Shown piece after piece: positions 17,044 through 24,565 of a stretch of 64,000 nt of DNA. Under the pieces are notes generated by a model that was not told the origin of the DNA, searched no databases, and was given only the letters and a program-made list of their open reading frames with translations. Positions within the stretch are counted from its first letter, which is position 1, and every line of letters begins with the position of its first letter. The position numbers and the translations under genes were made by a program. The DNA is from UBA8231 sp036011085. Its GTDB lineage: Bacteria; Latescibacterota; UBA2968; UBA8231. Location of the stretch: the NCBI GenBank assembly GCA_036011085.1, contig DASCMS010000124.1:114449-178448 (forward strand), written 5' to 3'.

Positions 17044-18293
17044 TTATCTGCGGATTTCTTCAAGCTGGCGCTGCAGGTAGCGGCGCTCCGGACCCTGTTG
17101 TGCGAGCTCGATGGACCGCCCGTAGGAAACCGCTGCCTCGGCCAGGGCCCCGATCTCCGTGCCAGGTCGGCCCGCGCAGCATGCACCTGATGGTAATCAG
17201 CCAGCCTGCTATTCTCAATGAGCTCGTCGATGAGGACCAGGCCCGCCTCCGGCCCGTCGCGCATCCCCACCGCGATCGCCCGTTGCAGCTCAACAACTGC
17301 AGAGTTCTGCAGCCTCAGGAGCATTTCATAATAGCTGACAATCAACGTCCAATTCGTCGCCGCCAGCGACTCCGCCGTCGCATGGACCGAAACGATGGCG
17401 GCCTGCAGGGCGTAGGAACCGAGGCGACCTGACACCATCGTGCGTCGCAGCAGCTCCAGGCCTTCCGCGATGAGCTCCCGGTTCCAGAGGGAGCGATCCT
17501 GGTGTTCCAGCGGGATGGGGTCACCCTGAGCGTCGGTGCGCGTAGCGCTCCGGGACTCGTGCAGCAGGAGCAGGGCGAGCAGGCCGACTGCCTCGGGCTC
17601 TGGAATCAGACCGACCACACTTCGACTCAGGAAGACCGCCTCACTTGCCAGTTCCCGCCTGACGTGCTCATCGCCTGACGTGGCGGCGTAGCCCTCATTG
17701 TAGACGAGGTAGACGACGTGAAGGACCGCATCGAGACGCGCCGCGAGCTCTGTCCGTGGGGGGATCTCGTAGGGAATCTGCTGCTCACGAATCGTCGCCT
17801 TCGCTCGCGAGATCCGCTTCTTCATCGTCTCATCCGACACGAGGTACGACCGTGCGATTTCAGCGGTGCTCAGACCGCATACCTCACGCAGCGAGAGGGC
17901 GATCCGGGCGTCGAGAGGCAGCACCGGGTGGCAGCAGGTGAAGATCAGGCGCAGCTGGTCATCCTGGACGGTCTCTTCGCCCTCCCACTCCTGAGGACTG
18001 ACGAAGGTCGGGGAGGCATCACGTGCCGCCTCGACAGAGAGCTCTCGGCCCCGTCCGAGTCTGCGGGCTGCATCGATCGCCTTGAATCTCCCGGTCGAAA
18101 CGAGCCAGGCCCGAGAGTTGCCCGGTATGCCGTCACGAGGCCAGGTCTCCAGCGCTGCGCCAAACGCCTCCTGCAAGGCTTCCTCGGCCTGATCGAAGTC
18201 TCCGAGAAGCCGGATCAGAGTCGCCAGTACGCGCCGTGATTCAGAGCGGTAGATCTCGTCGATGCGACTGGCGATTGGCTCAGGAGCCGGCAT
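17044..18293 (-). pseudogene. ECF42-type sigma factor, frameshifted near its end
   Basis: An RNA polymerase sigma factor of the SigJ/ECF42 type: sigma-2 (DFDQAEEALQEAF near residue 35), sigma-4 helix-turn-helix (LSTAEIARSYLVSDETMKKR near 150) and a long TPR-like C-terminal domain. After HAARADLA (about 17160) the frame loses similarity. The expected ending (TEIGALAEAAVSYGRS, then PERRYLQRQLEEIRR) is in a neighbouring frame and stops at 17044. One base seems missing at about 17155-17165. Joined, the protein is about 416 aa, normal for the group. Sigma-2 and sigma-4 are intact. It follows the XRE gene by 7 bp. Confidence 0.8.
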
Positions 18294-18300
18294 GAGCGTC

Positions 18301-18498
18301 TCAGCTCTTCTCATCCTGGAAGATCTCCTCGATCGGCATGCCGAAGAGCCGCGACAGACGAAAGGCCAACGGCAGGCTCGGGTCGAATTTCCCCTTCTCA
18401 ATCGCGTTCACCGTCTGCCTCGAAACCGCCAGCTCGGAGGCCAGATCGGCCTGGGTCCAGTCCCTCTCCGCGCGCAACACCTTCAGGCGATTCTTCAT
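18301..18498 (-). CDS. XRE-family transcriptional regulator
   Basis: A 65-aa single helix-turn-helix protein of the YozG/Cro-like type (WTQADLASELAVSRQTVNAI, then FDPSLPLAFRLSRLFG and IEEIFQDE). The start overlaps the stop of the upstream membrane-protein gene by ATGA. This small XRE plus four-TM membrane protein pair is common in bacteria. Here it directly precedes an ECF42 sigma gene, so the three may be one transcript. Confidence 0.92.
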   Translation of the reverse strand: MKNRLKVLRAERDWTQADLASELAVSRQTVNAIEKGKFDPSLPLAFRLSRLFGMPIEEIFQDEKS

Positions 18499-18902
18499 CG
18501 GTAGCGGTAGTGGCAGAACGCCACCGAGGCCATGTAGGTCAGGCACATGAGCAACGTGATGTCGGAGATCTCCACATCGGCGATGAAGCCGGTGGTGACG
18601 AGCAGGGAATAGCTGAAGCTGCCGACGAAGCCGATCCCCATGGCCAGAGCCAGAGATTCCAGCTGGATCTTCCGCTGCATCTCGTCCATGGCCCGGAGAT
18701 ACTGCAGGAAGGTCCTGATCACTCCGAGCCCCAAGGCCGCGTTGATGACGATTCCCAGGACCGAGATGTGGGGCGAAGTGTACCAGCCGTACAGGACCGC
18801 CTTGTCGACCAGAATCATGCTGGCCACCCACGTGACGACCCAGCAGAGAAAGCGGATCGTACCCCGGGCGTTGCGGACCTCAAAGTCGGTTGGTTCGGAC
18901 AT
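18495..18902 (-). CDS. four-TM membrane protein paired with XRE regulator
   Basis: A 135-aa inner-membrane protein with hydrophobic helices near residues 18-36, 45-65, 84-104 and 112-130. A soluble helix (LQYLRAMDEMQRKIQLESL) lies between helices 2 and 3. ATG 18902 is preferred over one at 18914 because GGAG lies 6-7 bases upstream of it. The family is typically linked to a small XRE repressor, as here. Function not established. Confidence 0.8.
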   Translation of the reverse strand: MSEPTDFEVRNARGTIRFLCWVVTWVASMILVDKAVLYGWYTSPHISVLGIVINAALGLGVIRTFLQYLRAMDEMQRKIQLESLALAMGIGFVGSFSYSLLVTTGFIADVEISDITLLMCLTYMASVAFCHYRYR

Positions 18903-18914
18903 CGTGCTCTCCAT

Positions 18915-18960
18915 GTGAAAGTATCCTTGTCATAAAGTAAAGTACAGTTGATAAAGGAGA
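18915..18960 (-). promoter_or_regulatory. AT-rich upstream region with AAAGTA repeats
   Basis: Three copies of AAAGTA occur on the plus strand at 18918-18923, 18934-18939 and 18939-18944, in a locally AT-rich patch directly upstream of the membrane-XRE-sigma operon. Such repeated hexamers next to a small XRE gene suggest an operator/promoter. No confident -35/-10 pair could be set. Confidence 0.4.
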
Positions 18961-19137
18961 GAATACCCAGGATTCGTGAGAAAGTCAAGGATGCTTTACA
19001 AAAAGTCTCGACTTCACGACGTCCGGCGTGAATCGACAGCTGCCAACTCGACCACGCAGCACAACCCACCTATGATTCAACTGCAGGACACCGAGCCTGC
19101 GTGTCGTGCCCAACAACCAGGGAATGGAGATCGATCG

Positions 19138-19941
19138 ATGAAACTGTCCTGCCAGGAAGGCCTGGTCCCGGGAGACACTTTCGCCGACAAGCTGCGCAAT
19201 CTGGAGGCATACGGCTTCGAAGGCGTGGAGCTGTCTGGTGCCCATCTGAACGACGCAGCCGGAGTCGACGAGCGCCGTGCCGCCTTGAAGGACAGTCCGG
19301 TGCAGGCCTCTTCCATATGCGGCGGCTTTGCGGCCGAGATGGTCCACCCCGATCCCCTGCGCCGCCAGGTCTGTGCCGACACGTTGAGACGCTTTCTCGA
19401 TCTGGCCGCCGACCTGGGCGCCACGGGTCCGATCACGGTGCCGATCTTCAACGGCAATGACCGCCTGCCGGACATGTCACCGTGGAAGACACAACACGAA
19501 GCCGAGATCGAACTGCTACGGCACGTGCTCGGGGAGCTTGCCCGTCACGCCGAGGGAGCCGGCAGCTGTCTGCTGCTGGAGCCGCTCAACCGTTACGAGT
19601 CGAACTCGATCCGCGATGTCGAAGAGGCTGCGGAGCTGTGCCGTGCTGTCGGCGGCAAGGGCGTGCGGGTCATGGCCGACTTCTTTCACATGCACATCGA
19701 ACAGCCCGACACTCCCGCGAGCTTCGCCGCCGTGGCCGACGTGCTGGGCCACGTGCACCTGGCGGACAACACGCGCAAGGAGCCCGGCACCGGCGACATC
19801 GACTTCGCCGCCGGGTTCAAGGCGTTGAAGCAGGCCCGGTTCGGTGGCTACATGGCTTTCGAATGCGGCTTGAGCGACAGAGCCGCGGCAGCGCTGCCGA
19901 AGTCGGTGGCCTTCCTCAAGGGATGTCTGGCCGCGGCTTAG
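19138..19941 (+). CDS. hydroxypyruvate-isomerase-like sugar isomerase/epimerase
   Basis: A 267-aa xylose-isomerase-like TIM barrel. Metal ligands appear at LLLEPLNRYES (E, near 142), VMADFFHMHIE (D and H), GHVHLADNTRKEPG (H/D) and the terminal MAFECGL (E). The R-x-PG segment is typical of hydroxypyruvate isomerase and tagatose-epimerase relatives. ATG 19138 follows GGAG at good spacing; an in-frame extension upstream lacks one. It is followed by a Gfo/Idh gene, a common pairing in inositol and rare-sugar catabolism. Confidence 0.85.
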   Translation: MKLSCQEGLVPGDTFADKLRNLEAYGFEGVELSGAHLNDAAGVDERRAALKDSPVQASSICGGFAAEMVHPDPLRRQVCADTLRRFLDLAADLGATGPITVPIFNGNDRLPDMSPWKTQHEAEIELLRHVLGELARHAEGAGSCLLLEPLNRYESNSIRDVEEAAELCRAVGGKGVRVMADFFHMHIEQPDTPASFAAVADVLGHVHLADNTRKEPGTGDIDFAAGFKALKQARFGGYMAFECGLSDRAAAALPKSVAFLKGCLAAA

Positions 19942-19959
19942 CAGCCCGGGCTGCTAAGC
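19936..19959. promoter_or_regulatory. perfect 24-bp palindrome across a stop codon
   Basis: GCTTAGCAGCCC at 19936-19947 is followed with no gap by its exact complement GGGCTGCTAAGC (19948-19959). It contains the TAG stop of the isomerase gene and lies 19 bp before the next start. With no loop and no T-run it is a poor terminator. It looks like a repressor-binding site or a cruciform. The chance of 12 exact base pairs arising randomly at a given site is small. Confidence 0.6.
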
Positions 19960-19978
19960 GAATCTGACTGGAGGCAAC

Positions 19979-20962
19979 ATGGCGGACACTGAAAAACTCA
20001 GGATCGGCTTCATCGGTGCCGGCGGCATCGCGCGGGGCGGGCATCTGCCCCACCTGTCGCGCTGGGACGACGTGGACCTGGTGGCCTTCTGCGACGTGAA
20101 CGAGGACGCCGCTAACCGTGCGGTGAATGAGTTCGGCGGCACTGCCTACACCCACGCCGAACGCATGCTGGACGAGGCGGCACTGGACGCGGCGTACGTA
20201 TGCCTGCCGCCTTTCGCGCATACCGACCAGGAGATCCTTGCTGCCCGGAGGGGCGTAGCGCTGTTCGTCGAGAAGCCGCTGTGTGTCGATCTGGCCAGAG
20301 CGGCCGAGATTGACGAGGCCATCCGGAAGGCCGGGGTCATCAGTGCCGTGGGTTACAACTGGCGCAGCACGGCGATCACGTCCATCGCGCGTGAACGTAT
20401 GGCCGGCAAGTCCATATCAGCGGTCTATGCGTACTGGATCGGCGGGTTCCCGGGCGTGATGTGGTGGCGGCGGCAGGCGCAGAGCGGCGGCCAGATGAAC
20501 GAGCAGGCCACCCACGTGGTCGACATCGCCCGTCACCTGATCGGCGGCAAAGCGGTGTCCGTGTACGCCCAGGGCTCCCGGGGCATCGGGTCAGAGAAGT
20601 GGGAGAAGCACGACGTCTGTGACCACATCGTTGCCACCGTCACCTTCGACAGTGGCGCGGTGTTGTGCGCTGGCACCGGCCACCTGGCGCCGGGAGGCTT
20701 CCGCACGGGTGTGGATTTCCTCCTCGACGAGCTGGTGGTGACCCACAACAACAACGAGCTGATCGTGAAAGGGCCGGGTCACGAGGAGAAGATCAGGAAC
20801 ACCAACCAGCCGTACGAAGAGGAGGACCGGGCGTTTCTCGACGCGGTGCGCAGCGGCGACGGTCAGGGCGTGTACTGCACGTACGCCGACGCCTTCGAGA
20901 CGCATCGTATCACCATGGCGATCAACGACAGCGTCGAGAGCGGGCAGGTCGTGCGGCTGTAG
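19979..20962 (+). CDS. Gfo/Idh/MocA-family NAD(P)-dependent oxidoreductase
   Basis: A 327-aa sugar dehydrogenase-like protein. The Rossmann motif is IGFIGAGGIARGGHLP at about 8-23. The characteristic E-K-P is FVEKPLCVDL near residue 95. The catalytic-region stretch GGQMNEQATHVVDIARHL (near 165-182) includes the usual H. GGAGG precedes the ATG by 4 bases. It is probably co-transcribed with the upstream isomerase; together they would oxidise and isomerise a cyclic polyol or sugar. Confidence 0.92.
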   Translation: MADTEKLRIGFIGAGGIARGGHLPHLSRWDDVDLVAFCDVNEDAANRAVNEFGGTAYTHAERMLDEAALDAAYVCLPPFAHTDQEILAARRGVALFVEKPLCVDLARAAEIDEAIRKAGVISAVGYNWRSTAITSIARERMAGKSISAVYAYWIGGFPGVMWWRRQAQSGGQMNEQATHVVDIARHLIGGKAVSVYAQGSRGIGSEKWEKHDVCDHIVATVTFDSGAVLCAGTGHLAPGGFRTGVDFLLDELVVTHNNNELIVKGPGHEEKIRNTNQPYEEEDRAFLDAVRSGDGQGVYCTYADAFETHRITMAINDSVESGQVVRL

Positions 20963-21017
20963 CAGCCAGAGCCATGGATAGGCGGATCGAAGGGCCGACG
21001 ATACATGCTGGGGAGGC

Positions 21018-21212
21018 ATGCGATCGCATTCTCCGGAGTCTCCCGCAGTGGTTCGGCATCGAGTCAGCCATCCGGAGTACGCCGAAACGAGGAGTTTCTA
21101 CGAGTGTATGGGATTCGAGGTGTTTCGGACGCTGTGGTCGGAGGCGCACCCCTGCCTAATGATGGTGAAGATGGTCTGGCCGCTGCGAACTGAAGGACCG
21201 GGCACATCATGA
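21018..21212 (+). pseudogene. glyoxalase/VOC-like fragment
   Basis: A 64-codon frame with one half-module of the VOC fold: HPEYAETRSFYECMGFEVF, then W, then HPCLMMVKMVW. The usual VOC protein is about 120-130 aa, and nothing resembling the second half follows. The frame ends by overlapping the next start (ATGA). The start is uncertain. Probably a truncated relic; a genuine short protein cannot be excluded. Confidence 0.45.
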
Positions 21213-21730
21213 CGTCTGTTCTGTTGGGACGACTCTCGATCATTCCGCCGGAGCCAGTCAAGACGCTGATCAATGAGAGGTGGCGGCAGAAGTACGATGC
21301 CCAGTACACACGTCTCGACCCGCACATCTCACTTGGATCGACCCTGACCGGCGAGGCCTGGAAGGAAGTGGGCCCGAGCCTCGCGACTCTCCTGTCGACG
21401 GTTGCTCCCTTCGAAGTCTGCCTGGACCACGTCACGAGGGCCGCAACCAACGAGAACTCGATCTACCTCGGCCTGCAGGACGGTGGGCCCGTCGTCAGCC
21501 TGCAGCGACTTCTCGAATCGTCCTTCCCACAACTGATGGCGGAGACCCCTGACTTCGTGCCACATCTCTCCATCGGCTGGTTTTCCGATCCGGGCGCAAG
21601 GGACCTCGCGGTGGCGGCGGTGAGGGATGAGCTTGAGGCCGTCAGGTTCGTGGCTGATGGGGTGTCATTCTACCGGCGGGAGCAGGACGGCTTCTGGCAT
21701 CCAGAGCAGAGCGTGCCGCTCGGGGGTTGA
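21209..21730 (+). CDS. 2H phosphoesterase (2'-5' RNA ligase superfamily)
   Basis: A 173-aa protein with both 2H motifs: PHISLG (H39, S41) and PHLSIG (H119, S121), about 80 residues apart as the family requires. It belongs to the 2'-5' RNA ligase/cyclic phosphodiesterase superfamily, whose members act on 2',3'-cyclic phosphates in RNA or nucleotides. It starts in an ATGA overlap with the VOC fragment. Substrate cannot be predicted. Confidence 0.85.
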   Translation: MTSVLLGRLSIIPPEPVKTLINERWRQKYDAQYTRLDPHISLGSTLTGEAWKEVGPSLATLLSTVAPFEVCLDHVTRAATNENSIYLGLQDGGPVVSLQRLLESSFPQLMAETPDFVPHLSIGWFSDPGARDLAVAAVRDELEAVRFVADGVSFYRREQDGFWHPEQSVPLGG

Positions 21731-21733
21731 GTC

Positions 21734-22915
21734 ATGTCAGACAACCACACGATCATCGAGACAGCCCCGTCAGACCACATCTACACGGGCGGTCTGCTCT
21801 GCAATCTGCAAGCGCCGGCATCGGATCACACGCCCGACTACATCTGCGGCGAGCAGACGTGGGACGGGGCGACACACTCCCTCAATTGGTACCACTGGAA
21901 CGGCCCGGACTGGGTACGCACCAACATCTCGGATGCGAGCGGTATCGCCGTTGGCATGGATGCGGCGGATCTGACGGGCAACGGCAGGCTGGATGTGGTG
22001 ACGGCTGACTGGCCGCTGGGACCACAGACCGACGACGATGGTGGCCACGTGTAACGGTTCGAGCAGCCGGATGATCCGTTCTCGGAGCCCTGGCCGCGCC
22101 ATCTGCTGGCCACCGGTTGGGCCAAGGCACACGATCTCCACATCGGCGACATCACCGGAGCCGGCCGGCCCGATGTGCTGGTGCGGCTGAAGGATGGCCG
22201 CATGTCCTGGTACTCGATACCCCATGATCCTCGTGATCCGTGGACCGAGTCGATCGTGAGCGAAGGGCATCCGGGAGACGGCACGGCTCTGTACGACGTG
22301 ACGGGGACGGGATGTCTGGATGTGGTCACGGGATCCGGGTTCTTCGAGCAGCTCGATGGTGCGGGCAAGGAATGGCGATTCCGCCCTTTCCAGGCGGCCC
22401 GGGATCTGCAGGTGGATCTGGAGACGAGGGTTGTGGCAGGCGACTGTCTCGGCGACGGCACGGTCTGTGTCGTGATCAGTGAATCGGAGGTGCTCAACAA
22501 CGCCCGGCTGTTGCTGCTGCACTCGACGGACAGCGGCCAGACCTGGGAGCAACACATGCTGATCGATCGTGACCGCGATCTCGGCGCCCTGCATTCTCTT
22601 CAGCTGCTGGACACCGACGGCAATGGCCGGCTCGACATCTTCACGGCCGAGATGGAACTCTACATCGAGAACACCGGCATCGTGCGCCGGCCGACGTGGA
22701 AGCTGTTGAAGAACCAGGGGGGACTCAGATTTGATGAACTGACCGTACTCGAGGCCAACCTGGGCGCCCACCAGGGCCGAGCCGGCAGGATATCATCAGC
22801 CGACGGGGTCGACTTCGTCGCCAAGAACTGGCAGGCGAACTCGACCAACGCCTGTGGTGGCGTCAATCACGTGGTGCACGTGCAGGAACAAACCGCGCCC
22901 TGCAACGGTCGATAA
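21734..22915 (+). pseudogene. FG-GAP/VCBS repeat protein interrupted by one stop codon
   Basis: A 394-codon frame broken only by TAA at 22052-22054, after GGHV and before RFEQPDDPF. Upstream and downstream halves are in the same frame, so a TAT/TAC to TAA change is the simplest cause. Repeats carry calcium-type D-x-D/T-G-x-G motifs: DLTGNGRLDVV, DITGAGRPDVL, DVTGTGCLDVV and DTDGNGRLDIF, the signature of FG-GAP beta-propellers. There is no signal peptide. An internal restart (GTG/ATG near 22175) could give only the second half. It may also be a base-call error. Confidence 0.8.
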
Positions 22916-22922
22916 TCACAGG

Positions 22923-22945
22923 AGCACCGGCATCCCGCCGGTGCT
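22923..22945 (+). terminator. terminator-like hairpin after FG-GAP gene
   Basis: AGCACCGGC and GCCGGTGCT form a perfect 9-bp stem with a 5-base loop, 7 bp after the FG-GAP stop. No U-rich tail follows, so a Rho-independent terminator is only possible. It precedes the Shine-Dalgarno of the small lipoprotein gene. Confidence 0.45.
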
Positions 22946-22962
22946 GTCGAGGAGAGATTTAC

Positions 22963-23206
22963 ATGTACCAAAAGACAATCGCCGCCCTTGCGGTGGCAGC
23001 CGCTGTCACCCTGACCGGCTGTGCTCAGGCGGGCTTCTTTGCTGCCGGCAACCTGACGGCGGTGGAGCTGGCCGAACCGTCCCGTGGCCGGCAGAAGCCT
23101 GGCTCTGGCCAACATTCGCTACGATGGGGACAGCCGCAATTTCCTCCTATATAGCGACGTGACCCTGGCGATCCGCGCCGACATCATCGAGTTCACCGAC
23201 GACTGA
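22963..23206 (+). pseudogene. small lipoprotein, frameshifted
   Basis: The N-terminus is a clear lipoprotein signal: MYQKTIAALAVAAAVTLTGC with lipobox LTGC (Cys20), and GAGGAG lies 8 bases before the ATG. After LTAVELA (about 23071) the first frame gives a Pro/Arg/Gly-rich tail ending at 23154. The next frame instead gives RSLALANIRYDGDSRNFLLY and ends in EFTDD at 23206, far more protein-like. One base gained or lost around 23071-23077 explains it. Restored, the protein is about 80 aa. Family not recognised. Confidence 0.65.
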
Positions 23207-23214
23207 GTTCGCCG

Positions 23215-23652
23215 TCACCCGTCGATGAGGTTGACGCCTGCGAGCCCGAAATGAGGCGCGGCGGTCAGTAGATGGCGATCGCTGGAGTAGATGTGACCAA
23301 AACCGTGCTCCGCAGCTGTGGCCAGGTGGATCGCATCCGCGGAGCGCAGGAACACCGACGAGGGCAACTCCCGGTAGACGCTGGCGACACGCCGGTGAAT
23401 CGACATGGAGATCGGCAACCAGCGCCACATCTCCTCTTCGACATCCGTATCGAAGCGATCGAGAACCGTGGCGAATTCAATTCGGCCAAGGTGACGATCG
23501 CGAAGGTTGCGGTGAAGCGCCCCGTGCAGCTCGCTGAAGGCCAACGAGGATGACGCCAGGCCGCCGGATTCGTTGGCAGCCTGCATCACGGCCTCGGAGC
23601 CGTCTTCCAGGAGGTAGAGCTTGATGATATACGCGGTGTCGAAGTACCTCAC
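23215..23652 (-). CDS. VapC-type PIN toxin of a Phd/PIN pair
   Basis: A 145-aa PIN nuclease with D5 (RYFDTAYI), E41 (AFSELHGA), D106 (RSADAIHL) and D125 (YSSDRHLL), the full catalytic set. Its ATG overlaps the Phd-type antitoxin stop (ATGA at 23649-23652). It would be silenced by that antitoxin. Confidence 0.88.
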   Translation of the reverse strand: MRYFDTAYIIKLYLLEDGSEAVMQAANESGGLASSSLAFSELHGALHRNLRDRHLGRIEFATVLDRFDTDVEEEMWRWLPISMSIHRRVASVYRELPSSVFLRSADAIHLATAAEHGFGHIYSSDRHLLTAAPHFGLAGVNLIDG

Positions 23653-23885
23653 CGTTCATCCCGAACGGCGCTGACCGATGCCGCGCTGTCCGTCTGGTGT
23701 TTGGGGACGACTACCGAATCCAGACTGAACTGCCTCGGCAAGTCCCTTTCCATGTGGGCTGTTACCGGCGCGGTAAGCAGTGCCACCGGGTGGCCGCGGT
23801 CCGTGATGAGGTAAGACTGCTCGCTTGCGGCCCGGGCATACCGTCCAGTGTGCTGGTGGAGTTCCTTGAGGGTGATCGTCTCCAT
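23649..23885 (-). CDS. Phd/YefM-family antitoxin
   Basis: A 78-aa antitoxin with the Phd-like opening METITLKELHQHTG and the conserved ITDRGHPVALLTAP stretch near 27-40, with a disordered polar tail for toxin binding. It starts six bases after a -10-like TAACTT, so its mRNA is probably leaderless. It is coupled to the PIN toxin gene and diverges from a VapBC pair. Confidence 0.88.
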   Translation of the reverse strand: METITLKELHQHTGRYARAASEQSYLITDRGHPVALLTAPVTAHMERDLPRQFSLDSVVVPKHQTDSAASVSAVRDER

Positions 23886-23891
23886 GCCACG

Positions 23892-23920
23892 AAGTTACTC
23901 CAAGAGTCACCAAGAGTCAA
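23892..23920 (-). promoter_or_regulatory. promoter of the Phd/PIN operon
   Basis: On the minus strand TTGACT (23920-23915), a 17-base spacer and TAACTT (23897-23892). The start codon is at 23885, 6 bases after the -10, leaving no room for a Shine-Dalgarno. The direct repeat CAAGAGTCA (23901-23909 and 23911-23919) overlaps the -35 and spacer and may bind the antitoxin. Confidence 0.6.
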
Positions 23921-23932
23921 AGGGGATCTCGC

Positions 23933-23961
23933 TTGACTGATATTCTTAATGAGAGGATATT
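23933..23961 (+). promoter_or_regulatory. promoter of the VapBC operon
   Basis: TTGACT at 23933-23938, a 17-base spacer and GATATT at 23956-23961. The VapB ATG is at 23968, 6 bases later, so this too looks leaderless. It lies back to back with the promoter of the divergent Phd/PIN operon; the two -35 boxes are 12 bp apart. Confidence 0.65.
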
Positions 23962-23967
23962 GGAAGC

Positions 23968-24171
23968 ATGAAAACCACAATTAATATTCCTGACGACGTC
24001 CTTCAGGAAGCTCTGGAGCACACGGGAGCCAGGACCAAACGAGAGGCTATCGTCACGGCTGTGAAGGACTACAATCATCGGCAGAAGATGGCATCTCTGG
24101 TCAGGCATCTGGGCACCTGTGAAGACCTGATGACGCCGGCCGAACTCGAGCGCCTGCGATCGACTGACTGA
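23968..24171 (+). CDS. vapB: VapB-type antitoxin
   Basis: A 67-aa ribbon-helix-helix antitoxin. The strand and helices match the DUF2191/VapB opening (MKTTINIPDDVLQEALEHTG, then TKREAIVTAVKDY). The C-terminal part (LMTPAELERLR) would mask the toxin. Transcribed from the promoter just upstream and followed 7 bp later by the VapC gene. Confidence 0.9.
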   Translation: MKTTINIPDDVLQEALEHTGARTKREAIVTAVKDYNHRQKMASLVRHLGTCEDLMTPAELERLRSTD

Positions 24172-24178
24172 TCATCAC

Positions 24179-24565
24179 GTGACGCTCATCGACACATCAG
24201 CTTGGATCCACAGCCTTCGCCCCGACGGCGACCCTGTGGTATCGGCCCGCGTGAAGATTCTGCTGGAATCCGGAGAAGCAGCTTGGTGTGCACTCGTCCA
24301 GCTGGAACTGTGGAACGGAGCGCGGGGTGAACGGGAGCGACATGTCATGGAAGAGCTTGCGGCCAACCTTCCAAGCCTTGCGGTCGATGACGCCGTATGG
24401 TCCACATCCTGCGATCTGGCCCGCAAAGCCAGGGCCCAGGGTCACACCGTGCCGGCAACTGACCTGATCATCGCCGGCTGTGCCTGTCGCCATGGTGTCG
24501 CTCTCGAGCACGCGGATGCCCATCTTGAAGTGATCGGCACTCTGATCCGCCGGAGCCCCCCATGA
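24179..24565 (+). CDS. vapC: VapC-type PIN toxin
   Basis: A 128-aa PIN ribonuclease with D5 (LIDTSAW), E43 (QLELWNG), D95 (PATDLIIA) and D113 (EHADAHLE). Start is GTG at 24179; the fold needs the first strand TLIDTSAWI. Partner of the VapB gene 7 bp upstream. Its stop overlaps the start of the dehydratase gene (ATGA), so a toxin-antitoxin unit is translationally joined to a metabolic gene. Confidence 0.9.
   Translation: MTLIDTSAWIHSLRPDGDPVVSARVKILLESGEAAWCALVQLELWNGARGERERHVMEELAANLPSLAVDDAVWSTSCDLARKARAQGHTVPATDLIIAGCACRHGVALEHADAHLEVIGTLIRRSPP

Noticed and set aside
19013..19032. TTCACG/CGTGAA inverted repeat upstream of the isomerase gene
   Set aside because: Arms of 6 bp with an 8-base spacer are expected by chance in 64 kb; no promoter could be matched to it.
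21770..22771. A minus-strand open frame across the FG-GAP gene
   Set aside because: The plus strand carries repeated calcium-type motifs in one frame; the minus frame has none.
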